Positions 7,721 to 14,167 of a DNA stretch of 15,291 nucleotides are shown here, piece by piece. The position numbers and the translations under genes were made by a program. The notes under the pieces are model-generated. The model saw only the letters and a program-made list of their open reading frames with translations. It was not told where the DNA came from and did not search any database. The DNA is from Haliscomenobacter sp038240665 (lineage in GTDB: Bacteria > Bacteroidota > Bacteroidia > Chitinophagales > Saprospiraceae): positions 1 through 15,291 of the forward strand of contig JBBRGN010000100.1 of NCBI GenBank assembly GCA_038240665.1, read 5' to 3'. The stretch's first letter is position 1. Each line of letters opens with the position of its first letter.

Positions 7721-7755
7721 TAAATTTAAGCTTTTTAAGGGATGAGTCAATATTA
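7721..7755 (-). promoter_or_regulatory. Possible promoter of the Uma2 remnant
   Basis: On the minus strand, ATTG (within 7742–7755) is followed after 19 nt by TAAATTTA (7728–7721). Each differs by one base from the Bacteroidota TTTG-N19-TAnnTTTG pattern. A transcript would start about 15 nt before the ATG at 7701. The -33 part lies inside the left arm of the inverted repeat 7742–7820. Confidence 0.35.
7736..7751 (+). repeat. 16-bp direct repeat, right copy, flanking the Uma2 remnant
   Basis: TAAGGGATGAGTCAAT, the partner of 6999–7014 with one mismatch. Its last ten bases also form part of the inverted repeat 7742–7820. Confidence 0.6.
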
Positions 7756-7820
7756 AGTTGCCATTTTTAGCAGCGCCTTTTTGTTGGCAGACAGAAAGTG
7801 ATAACCTAATATTGACTCAT
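7742..7820. repeat. Perfect 14-bp inverted repeat around a 51-nt spacer
   Basis: ATGAGTCAATATTA at 7742–7755 is the exact reverse complement of TAATATTGACTCAT at 7807–7820. It sits between the start of the Uma2 remnant and the stop of the polyferredoxin gene, both on the minus strand. It could be the polyferredoxin operon's terminator stem, a pair of operator sites, or the ends of a short insertion. There is no adjacent long T-run on the minus strand to mark a classic terminator. Confidence 0.65.
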
Positions 7821-7874
7821 TCTTTACTCCTAAAACCTGACTTGGTTTCTGTGAAAAGTGCAGCAACAGCGCCC

Positions 7875-9461
7875 TTACATGTCCAATTTTATCCCTTCTT
7901 TGCTGATCTTAATTGTCCGCAAATGCGTGGTACGGCTGGTTAAATCCACCGCGCTGTTCTCTAATTTGAGTACGCCTCGCGGACATACGGCCGCACAAAC
8001 GCCACAGCCCACGCAAGAAGCGCGCACGATGCTTTGCCCTCTTTGCGCATACGCCCGCACGTCGATTCCCATCTCACAATAGGTAGAACAATTGCCGCAA
8101 GAAATGCACTGACCACCATTGGTAGTGATGCGAAAACGGCTAAAAAACTTTTGCTGTAATCCCAAAATGGCCGCCATAGGGCAACCAAAACGGCACCAAA
8201 CTCGACTACCAAAAATAGGGTAGAAGCCTACTCCAATCACACCAGAAAAGATCGATCCAATAAAGAAGCCATACCAGCCTTTGAGCCAGTCGCTAGGAAT
8301 AAAAAAAACATCTTTGAGACCAATGAGATAAGCAATAGCGAGGAGCAACACGATGGACGATAAAGCAATAGTAGCGGCTAGCTTTACTTGTTTTGACAAA
8401 TCTTGCAAGTATTTTGGCCGCAACCACAATACCCCGAGTATACCGGTCATGACCACAATAACAATGGCCAAAAAGAATTCCCGGGTCACAAAATAACCCC
8501 GGGGATCGTCATGAAAAAGACTGTATAGGGTAGCAATGGTCATAATCGTCGCGAAAAGCAAAACGCTGTGCACCATATATCGTTCAAACTTCCAAGCCCC
8601 CAGCGACTTGTTGGACAACTGTCGGAAGGGGTCGCCAACGGTTTCCGCTAAGCCGCCGCAGCCGCAAACCCAAGAGCAATACCATCTTTTTCCATAAAAA
8701 TAAGTCAGTACCGGCGAAATGACGAAGACCATCAATACGCCAAAAAGAATCATGTACCCTCCTAAGGTTCCGGTGTTGAGGACATAGTTGAGTTGATCTT
8801 TTTGGAAAAAATCATAATCCAGCGGCCACATGTTTTTGAAATCGTAATAGGGCTCATTGAGGCGTTGCATGAATTCCGGCAACAAAAAAGCAAACCCCAT
8901 CTGGAAAAAAATAACCGAACAGGTACGTATAATTTGGTAGCGGTTGTGGCGGTACTTGAATATGAATTTTATGCCCAAAACGGCAATAGCTAGCGAATAC
9001 AACGCGCCATATACAAACCATTGGCTGGCAGCTTGTTTTTTCAATAAAAAGCTGAGGGGGTCAAAAAGCGCTACCAAACCCGTGTTGGCGGCGCCATTCA
9101 TTCCTTGACCCAAGGTGGCTGGAAAAAAATACAGCAATACGTAAAAGCCAGTCAAGGCAATACCAACCACCCAAGCAATAGCGCCTTTACTGGAGATGGA
9201 TTTTAGCCATACCCCATTGTTTTTGACGCCTTCGGGGAGTCCTTGATAGGTAGCGTAGGCATAACCAGTTACGCCAAAAGCAAGCGCTGATAAAGCGATG
9301 GTCAACCAAATTTCTGGTGCCGGGAAAGCATAGCCGCCGGCAGCAATCAATAAAATAAAGAGCCCTAAAGTACCTAATGCTAAGGTGATCTTTTGAGCAG
9401 TATTTAGCGTAAAATGAGCCTGTGGACTGGCCAAAGAAAGACTCGGATCTACTTGGGTCAT
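7875..9461 (-). CDS. Polytopic 4Fe-4S polyferredoxin, NapH/NosR/CcoG-like
   Basis: 528 residues with about ten hydrophobic spans (~27–46, 51–71, 94–113, 148–167, 180–197, 234–256, 297–316, 329–346, 361–382, 395–416). The family's two membrane-edge cysteine motifs are C262-x3-C266-G-C268, after RWY, and C423-x3-C427-P, after RVW. The C-terminus carries two ferredoxin motifs, C452-x2-C455-x2-C458-x3-C462 and C483-x2-C486-x2-C489-x3-C493-P, enough for two [4Fe-4S] clusters. It should pass electrons at or across the inner membrane. It lacks the N-terminal FMN-binding domain of NosR and has instead ~230 residues of extra membrane spans. It starts 35 nt after the FAD oxidoreductase gene on the same strand, so the two probably form one unit, with the oxidoreductase feeding electrons from NAD(P)H. 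No nitrous oxide, nitrate or cytochrome oxidase genes are nearby, so the final acceptor is unknown. Confidence 0.88.
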   Translation of the reverse strand: MTQVDPSLSLASPQAHFTLNTAQKITLALGTLGLFILLIAAGGYAFPAPEIWLTIALSALAFGVTGYAYATYQGLPEGVKNNGVWLKSISSKGAIAWVVGIALTGFYVLLYFFPATLGQGMNGAANTGLVALFDPLSFLLKKQAASQWFVYGALYSLAIAVLGIKFIFKYRHNRYQIIRTCSVIFFQMGFAFLLPEFMQRLNEPYYDFKNMWPLDYDFFQKDQLNYVLNTGTLGGYMILFGVLMVFVISPVLTYFYGKRWYCSWVCGCGGLAETVGDPFRQLSNKSLGAWKFERYMVHSVLLFATIMTIATLYSLFHDDPRGYFVTREFFLAIVIVVMTGILGVLWLRPKYLQDLSKQVKLAATIALSSIVLLLAIAYLIGLKDVFFIPSDWLKGWYGFFIGSIFSGVIGVGFYPIFGSRVWCRFGCPMAAILGLQQKFFSRFRITTNGGQCISCGNCSTYCEMGIDVRAYAQRGQSIVRASCVGCGVCAAVCPRGVLKLENSAVDLTSRTTHLRTIKISKEGIKLDM

Positions 9462-9496
9462 GATGGATTGTGTTTATGCTGATGTGTCAAGCCTGA

Positions 9497-10783
9497 TCAG
9501 GCGTTAACGGTATTTTGCTGTTGAAAAATTTTGTTGACTTCCTTTTCGTAACGACGGTAAAATTCCGGATCGAAATTGGCTTGATCCAGATGGGCGACTA
9601 CTTCTGCTAGCGGCGTTTTTGCTGCAATCCATTGCTCGCAAACCTCTTGCCGGAATCGGATGCCCATCAGGTTGAACCCAACTACCACTTGAGATTCTTT
9701 TTCATATACAATGCGGATGCTTTTTTTGCCTTGCGGGTGTTCCCAGTAAATCGTCGCCAAATCATCGCTTAGTTGGGCAGGTACTTGACCGTAAATTTGA
9801 TATTCAATGTCGAAAAACTTGGCGGAGTTGAACCAGATGCCGGGATCATAAGCGGTGGGATCCCCACACACCGTATAAGCCAGCGTTTCGCCCATCATCC
9901 TACCCGTGTACCAAACCGGTTCAATGGCTCTGCGTCCAGGGAGTGGGTTGCGTATCTCCACACAATCGCCGGCTGCGTATACATCCGGGAGGTTGGTTTG
10001 TAGAAACTGATCAACCAAAATGCCACGGTTCGTTTCGATGCCGCTGCCTGGCAAAAAGCCGATATTGGGACTTACGCCAGCGGTTAGCCCTACAAAACCG
10101 CAATCAATGCGTTCCCCTTTATTGGTAACTACTGCGCCAACTTGGCCGGAGCCATCGTCAATTATTTCTTGAAGTTCTGTATTCAGCCGTAGATCGATGC
10201 CATGTTCCTTCAAGTGTCGATTGATCATGGCCGATTCTTCGGGTGGGAGTACGAGATTCCAAAAACTATTTTCGCGAACCAGGAAAGTAACCGGAATGTG
10301 CCGAGAATGAAACATTTCTGCCATTTCAACGCCAATCAAACCGCCACCAACAATCACGGCTCTTTTCAAACCCTTGCTTGCTGCCTCCATAGCTCCCAAG
10401 TCTTGCATGCTGTACAATCCATGCACCTGGCGCAAATCTTGTCCAGGCCAACCGAATTTATTGGATTTGGAGCCGCTGGCAATGATCAGTTTGTCGTATG
10501 CAATGGATTCTCCTTCGGCGGTAAGCAGCGATTTGGAAGCAGGATCTATTTTTTGGATATAGGCCCTCTTGAGCTGAATCCGATTTTTTTCCCAAAACCA
10601 AGGTTCGTAGGGTTGGGTGTCTTGAGGCCGCAAGTGCCCCATGTAGATGTACATTAAGGCGGTTCGAGAAAAGAAAAAATCTGTCTCAGCAGAAATGACC
10701 ACGATTTCGTGATCGCTCATTTTTCGGATAAAACGAGCCGCTGTGATTCCGCTGATGCCATTGCCTAAGATGATTATTTTCAT
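9497..10783 (-). CDS. NAD(P)/FAD-dependent oxidoreductase
   Basis: 428 residues from the ATG at 10783. The frame is open 22 codons further upstream, but that extension is not family-like and would put a start inside the inverted repeat. The family N-terminus is MKIIILGNGISGITAA with the FAD-binding GxGxxG at 7–12. A second Rossmann motif, VGGGLIGVEMAE (145–156), binds NAD(P)H, and the FAD-closing motif DVYAAGDC is at 267–274. This is the pyridine nucleotide-disulphide oxidoreductase fold (class I flavin reductases, NirB-type FAD domain, rubredoxin and ferredoxin reductases). There is no CxxC redox pair, so it is not a thioredoxin or disulphide reductase. A ~110-residue C-terminal domain (from ~315) ends in a charged helix. 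It is the first gene of a two-gene unit with the polyferredoxin and probably oxidises NAD(P)H to reduce it or a shared carrier. Confidence 0.9.
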   Translation of the reverse strand: MKIIILGNGISGITAARFIRKMSDHEIVVISAETDFFFSRTALMYIYMGHLRPQDTQPYEPWFWEKNRIQLKRAYIQKIDPASKSLLTAEGESIAYDKLIIASGSKSNKFGWPGQDLRQVHGLYSMQDLGAMEAASKGLKRAVIVGGGLIGVEMAEMFHSRHIPVTFLVRENSFWNLVLPPEESAMINRHLKEHGIDLRLNTELQEIIDDGSGQVGAVVTNKGERIDCGFVGLTAGVSPNIGFLPGSGIETNRGILVDQFLQTNLPDVYAAGDCVEIRNPLPGRRAIEPVWYTGRMMGETLAYTVCGDPTAYDPGIWFNSAKFFDIEYQIYGQVPAQLSDDLATIYWEHPQGKKSIRIVYEKESQVVVGFNLMGIRFRQEVCEQWIAAKTPLAEVVAHLDQANFDPEFYRRYEKEVNKIFQQQNTVNA

Positions 10784-10811
10784 AAGAGTCAAGGTAGTAG
10801 ATATTGGGAAA

Positions 10812-10852
10812 GGGATGCATGTAAAATAGTAATTTGTTCCTACATGCAACCC
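10812..10852. promoter_or_regulatory. Operator-like inverted repeat in the redox operon leader
   Basis: GGGATGCATGTA (10812–10823) and TACATGCAACCC (10841–10852) are reverse complements at 11 of 12 positions, with a 17-nt spacer. It lies 29 nt upstream of the oxidoreductase ATG on the minus strand and downstream of a -7 box, so it would be in the 5' untranslated leader. It could bind a dimeric repressor with half-sites about three helical turns apart, or form an mRNA hairpin. The motif is not an FNR/CRP box (TTGAT-N4-ATCAA). Confidence 0.5.
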
Positions 10853-10865
10853 ATCTTTTTCAAAT

Positions 10866-10873
10866 CAAAAGTA
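10866..10873 (-). promoter_or_regulatory. Predicted -7 box for the redox operon
   Basis: On the minus strand this reads TACTTTTG, an exact match to TAnnTTTG. No TTTG lies at the expected 19-nt distance upstream. Transcription would begin near 10860, giving a ~75-nt leader that includes the inverted repeat. Confidence 0.4.
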
Positions 10874-11017
10874 ACCAGCTGTTTTTAATCCCTATGTCTG
10901 TGGCCGGACAAAGCAGCAGCATGTAAGTTTTAAAATGTTCAATTGTAATAAATTATCTTTTGGGATGAATAATGAGTTGTAGATTAATTGATTGTGGTTT
11001 TTTTAGCAGAGCTTAGG

Positions 11018-11056
11018 AATGACTCAAAAAGGAAATTTTACGTTGATTCACTCATT
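11018..11056. repeat. Pair of short ATGANTCAA-type motifs
   Basis: AATGACTCAA at 11018–11027 and the inverted TTGATTCACTCATT at 11043–11056 resemble ATGAGTCAAT at 7742–7751 and its partners at 7004–7014 and 7811–7820. All copies are outside genes. Confidence 0.3.
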
Positions 11057-11120
11057 AAACAAATCTTAAAGTCAACAACACCCCTTGTCGATCGTTTAAA
11101 TATAACTTATTTTGCAAAAC

Positions 11121-11151
11121 TTTCTGCGACCAATAAACCGATTTAAATTTG
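11121..11151 (+). promoter_or_regulatory. Predicted promoter of the T9SS-sorted protein gene
   Basis: TTTC at 11121–11124, then exactly 19 nt, then TAAATTTG at 11144–11151. This is a one-mismatch match to the Bacteroidota TTTG-N19-TAnnTTTG promoter. The -7 box ends only 7 nt before the ATG at 11159, so the mRNA would have almost no leader. Confidence 0.55.
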
Positions 11152-11158
11152 ATTATCT

Positions 11159-11896
11159 ATGAAACAAGCATTACTTCTATTCTATTTTGCTTTTATCATT
11201 CTTCGCCCCCTGATCGGGCAGAGTTCCTTGCTTTCGATCACTCCCGGTACCCTCAAAAAAGATTTTACCGTTGATTTGAATGATCCTTTCCTTGATTTGG
11301 AAGTAAGGGCCACCATTACCAATAACAGCAAAGATAATCTACAACTAAAATGGAAGCGGGTAGAGCTTAATAAACCTGGTAAATGGACTACTCAAGTTTG
11401 CGATGGGATTGTCTGTTACGACGAGATAGTGGGTAGCAATGTCGATTCCAAATTGGGTCTGAATGCGCCTTTGAAAATGGCACCGGGTGAAAAAATTGAA
11501 TTTATCTTCCACATTTTGCCCAATAAAACCTCTGGATCAGGAAAATATGGAATTGATTTTTCCTTGACCAGTAAACCTGACTCAGCCATTGTGCGCATGA
11601 ATTTTGAAGTATCAGTTGCGAGCAAGCTTACTGCGGTTCGCGACATACGCAGTGAAGGTTTAATGATGTACCCTAACCCCTCAGTCGACTTTTTTCAACT
11701 CAAAAATTCCGAGGGCATCGACCGTTTGGTTATTTACAACCTATTGGGAACAGTTGTTCGGGAATATACGGTTTCGGAAGGCGAGCGTTACCGGGTAAGT
11801 TCGTTGCCAGATGGCATTTACTTGGTCAGCCTAATTGACGAAAACAACGATACCGTACGTACCCTACGTTTGTTGAAACGCGACGTGCGGCCATAA
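11159..11896 (+). CDS. Secreted protein with type IX secretion C-terminal sorting domain
   Basis: 245 residues. A signal peptide occupies 1–20 (KQALLLFYFAFIILRPLIG, cleavage before Q21). The middle (~25–155) looks like one beta-sandwich with alternating hydrophobic strands, a KWKRVELNKPGKW stretch (64–76) and the only two cysteines, C81 and C86 (VCDGIVCYDE), which could form a small disulphide loop once exported. Residues ~167–242 are a type A sorting domain of the TIGR04183 kind: YPNPS at 171–175, LVIYNLLGTVV, LPDGIYLVSL, then a basic end. Such domains are read by the type IX system (PorU sortase route), and the protein is then anchored on or released from the outer surface. It is monocistronic, and the next gene is convergent. 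No enzyme motif is seen; the role of the middle domain is unknown. Confidence 0.85.
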   Translation: MKQALLLFYFAFIILRPLIGQSSLLSITPGTLKKDFTVDLNDPFLDLEVRATITNNSKDNLQLKWKRVELNKPGKWTTQVCDGIVCYDEIVGSNVDSKLGLNAPLKMAPGEKIEFIFHILPNKTSGSGKYGIDFSLTSKPDSAIVRMNFEVSVASKLTAVRDIRSEGLMMYPNPSVDFFQLKNSEGIDRLVIYNLLGTVVREYTVSEGERYRVSSLPDGIYLVSLIDENNDTVRTLRLLKRDVRP

Positions 11897-11941
11897 ATCG
11901 TGCTGGCATTCCAAACAACTCATTGGTATTCGATGAGCTAA

Positions 11942-12349
11942 TTAAGCTGGATACTCTACGAAATTCCGCGGAGTTTCGTAGAGCCTTACCGATAGGTCAT
12001 ACCGGGGGTCTAGTTTTTCGCGCAAAATAGTCCAAATCACGTAGCAGATGTTCTCTGCGGTAGGGTTTAAGTCGCGGAATTCGACCGTGTCCAAGTTGAG
12101 GTTTTTGTGATCAAAACGATTTTCAATCTCTTCTTTAATCAAATCCGATAAGATTTTCAAATCGATCAAGTAACCCGTTTCGGGATCAACCTCTCCCGCT
12201 ACTTTTACTTCAAGTTCATAGTTGTGACCATGATAATTGGGATTGTTGCACAAACCAAAAACCGCTTGATTTTTTTCATCAGACCAATTCGGATGATGTA
12301 AGCGGTGAGCAGCATTAAAATGCGCCTTACGGTAAGCGGCGATTCGCAT
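11942..12349 (-). CDS. queD: 6-pyruvoyl-tetrahydropterin / 6-carboxytetrahydropterin synthase family
   Basis: 135 residues from the ATG at 12349. The open frame extends 12 codons upstream, but family members begin at MRIAAYRKAHFNAAHRL. Zinc ligands are H15, H40 and H42 (in YHGHNYE). The catalytic cysteine is C34 in GLCNNPN, the Asp–His pair is D80-H81 in FDHKNLN, and the pterin-anchoring glutamate is E125 in LYETPRN. It converts dihydroneopterin triphosphate either to 6-carboxy-tetrahydropterin (QueD, queuosine/7-deazaguanine route) or 6-pyruvoyl-tetrahydropterin (PTPS). The CNNPNxHGHNY block resembles the animal-type enzyme, so both activities are possible. No queC, queE or folE gene lies in the window to decide. 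It is convergent with the T9SS gene and divergent from the peroxidase. Its last codons contain the palindrome 11954–11983. Confidence 0.88.
   Translation of the reverse strand: MRIAAYRKAHFNAAHRLHHPNWSDEKNQAVFGLCNNPNYHGHNYELEVKVAGEVDPETGYLIDLKILSDLIKEEIENRFDHKNLNLDTVEFRDLNPTAENICYVIWTILREKLDPRYDLSVRLYETPRNFVEYPA
11954..11983. repeat. 30-nt near-perfect palindrome inside the queD 3' end
   Basis: CTCTACGAAA (11954–11963) pairs with TTTCGTAGAG (11974–11983), and the centre TCCGCGGA (11965–11972) is itself palindromic. Only the 11964/11973 pair (T/G) fails. It covers exactly ten codons, L123–E132 of the minus-strand enzyme, near the meeting point of two convergent genes. No T-run follows on either side. 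Confidence 0.75.
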
Positions 12350-12476
12350 GATTGAGTTTTTTGTTTTGATAACAAAATTTCTCAATCAAGGTTGCCAACT
12401 CATAGCTGGCCAAATTAAATAGATAGATTTCTGAAAAAAACCTTACATTTACCCGGAAAGGACTAATAAAAATAAG

Positions 12477-12953
12477 GTGAGTACGATACATCAATTTGTA
12501 GTCAAAGACATTGCGGGTAAGGATATCAATTTTGCTGATTTTAAAGGCAAGAAAATACTGGTGGTCAATGTAGCCTCAGAATGTGGCTACACCTCACAAT
12601 ATGCTCAGTTACAAGAACTCTACAGCCAATTTCAAGATCAATTGACAGTAGTAGGGTTCCCTTCGAACGATTTCGGAGGCCAAGAGCCAGGATCTAATGA
12701 AGCCATTGCTTCTTTTTGTACGGCACGATATGGCGTAACTTTTCCATTAGCGGCCAAAATCCGCATCAAAGGAGATGATCCCCATCCGGTTTACCGTTGG
12801 CTTACCGACCGAAACCAAAACGGGGTGCAAGACTCTGAAGTGCGGTGGAACTTCCAAAAGTATTTACTGGATGAACATGGCCACTTGATAGATACCTTCC
12901 CTTCGAACGTCAGTCCAGCAGATGATGCTATTTTGCATCACTTACAGGATTGA
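12477..12953 (+). CDS. Glutathione peroxidase family, probably thioredoxin-dependent
   Basis: 158 residues with a GTG start, no signal peptide, so cytoplasmic. The peroxidatic cysteine is C36 in NVASECGYT, where the animal enzymes have selenocysteine. The other catalytic-site residues are Q69 (FPSNDFGGQEP) and W124-N125 (VRWNFQKYLL). The second family cysteine in FPCNQF is serine here (S63), but C81 (SFCTARYGVTFP) sits where 2-Cys GPx enzymes keep the resolving cysteine. The enzyme therefore probably uses thioredoxin rather than glutathione. It reduces hydrogen peroxide and organic or lipid hydroperoxides. It is divergent from the pterin gene and lies 101 nt upstream of holB on the same strand; co-transcription is possible but not obvious. 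Confidence 0.92.
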   Translation: MSTIHQFVVKDIAGKDINFADFKGKKILVVNVASECGYTSQYAQLQELYSQFQDQLTVVGFPSNDFGGQEPGSNEAIASFCTARYGVTFPLAAKIRIKGDDPHPVYRWLTDRNQNGVQDSEVRWNFQKYLLDEHGHLIDTFPSNVSPADDAILHHLQD

Positions 12954-13054
12954 TTCAATTGATTTTTTGCCTTTTCTTATTGGTCCTATGGTTTTTCTGC
13001 TGTTTTTTTCGTTGGCTCTTGCGGAACGTTAAAACCTGCTATAATCTAAGGTTC

Positions 13055-14167
13055 ATGTTGTTTAAAGATATCATAGGACAAACCAATATCAGTGCTGATC
13101 TCCGCCAAATGACGCTTGCAGAGCGGCTGCCGCATGCCCTGCTTTTGCTTGGCCCTGCTGGTAGTGGCAAACGAACCCTCGCACTCGCGCTTACCCAATT
13201 TTTGCTTTGTACCAACCGCACCGCTGACGATTCCTGCGGGGTTTGTTCGGCATGCCAAAAAGTGGAAAAACTTATTCACCCTGACGTTCACTTCGTTTTT
13301 CCAGTAACTGGTGCCAACATGACCAGTGATAAGTTCCTTCCACAATGGCGTCAGTCCTTACATGCCAACCCCTACATTGGACTCTTTGATTGGTTGCAAG
13401 CGATCGGTGCTGAAAACAAACAGGGCAACATCAACAAAGAGGAGTGCCAGCAGGTCGTGCGGAAGCTGAGTTTGAAAACTTTTGAAGCCAAACACAAGGT
13501 ACTTTTCCTCTGGTTGCCCGAATACTTGGGCAATGAAGGCAATCGCCTACTGAAAATAATCGAAGAACCGCCTGCTGAAACCTACTTCATCCTGATTGCT
13601 GAAAATCAGGAACAGATTCTCAATACCATTTTGTCGCGTTGCCAATTGATCAAAACGCTTCCCTTGTCGGATGCTGAAGTTGCCCAGGGCATCCTTCAAC
13701 GCCAACCGGAACTAGCAGAACAAGCCTGGGGTGCTGCTTATTTTGCCAATGGCGATTTGAATGAAGCTTTGAAAATTGCTGCCCACAAAGACAACAACGA
13801 TGCTGCCCTTTTCTTGGATTGGTTGCGCAAATGCTACAAAGGCAATGGCATTGAAATGGTGAAATGGGTCGATCAATTTGCAGGAGTAGGTCGCGAGGGG
13901 CAAAAACATTTTTTACAATACGGTTTGCATTTTTTGCGTGAGTTTCTGCTGATCAAATTGACCGGAACGACCAAAGCAAGACTGCAACCCGAAGAACTAC
14001 AAACGGCACAAAATTTGGCTAAGGTACTACAACCCGGTCAGGTGGAGCGCATCGCTCAGTTGTTCAACGACTGCTATACTTACATAGAAAGAAACGCTAA
14101 CCCTAAAATACTTTTTTTAGATGCTTCTATCCAACTACATAAAACAATGCAACGATGGGATGCTTAG
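13055..14167 (+). CDS. holB: DNA polymerase III subunit delta' (clamp loader)
   Basis: 370 residues from the ATG at 13055. The frame is open back to a TTG at 12950, but that 35-residue hydrophobic extension overlaps the peroxidase stop and is not family-like. An AAA+ domain begins MLFKDIIGQ. The P-loop G33-PAGSGKRT41 is intact, the zinc-binding cysteines are C52, C61, C64 and C67, and the sensor region is EGNRLLKIIEEPP. The SRC motif is in NTILSRCQ. The usual Walker B DE pair reads LWLPEYL, as in many Bacteroidota delta' proteins. The subunit helps load the sliding clamp onto DNA at the replication fork. Its 3' end overlaps ricT by 13 nt, so the two are probably translationally coupled. Confidence 0.92.
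   Translation: MLFKDIIGQTNISADLRQMTLAERLPHALLLLGPAGSGKRTLALALTQFLLCTNRTADDSCGVCSACQKVEKLIHPDVHFVFPVTGANMTSDKFLPQWRQSLHANPYIGLFDWLQAIGAENKQGNINKEECQQVVRKLSLKTFEAKHKVLFLWLPEYLGNEGNRLLKIIEEPPAETYFILIAENQEQILNTILSRCQLIKTLPLSDAEVAQGILQRQPELAEQAWGAAYFANGDLNEALKIAAHKDNNDAALFLDWLRKCYKGNGIEMVKWVDQFAGVGREGQKHFLQYGLHFLREFLLIKLTGTTKARLQPEELQTAQNLAKVLQPGQVERIAQLFNDCYTYIERNANPKILFLDASIQLHKTMQRWDA

Larger units (their letters stand above)
10784..11158. other. Divergent intergenic region, 375 nt
   Basis: This separates the leftward redox operon from the rightward T9SS protein gene. It contains the inverted repeat 10812–10852, a minus-strand -7 box (10866–10873), a plus-strand promoter (11121–11151), and two copies of a short motif, AATGACTCAA at 11018–11027 and, inverted and split, TTGATTCACTCATT at 11043–11056. 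The middle (10900–11015) shows nothing recognisable. Confidence 0.55.

Noticed and set aside
9491..9502. Perfect 12-bp palindrome GCCTGATCAGGC at the oxidoreductase stop codon
   Set aside because: A palindrome of this size is expected a few times in 15 kb by chance; no other support.
10784..10849. 22-codon upstream extension of the FAD oxidoreductase
   Set aside because: MKIIILGNGISG is the usual start of the FAD-binding fold, and the extension would cover the inverted repeat.
12350..12385. 12-codon upstream extension of the pterin synthase
   Set aside because: Family proteins begin at MRIAAYRKAHFNAAH; the extra residues have no counterpart that I recognise.
12950..13054. N-terminal hydrophobic extension of holB (35 codons from a TTG), resembling a membrane anchor
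   Set aside because: It overlaps the peroxidase stop, uses a rare start, and the family's conserved N-terminus begins at the ATG at 13055.
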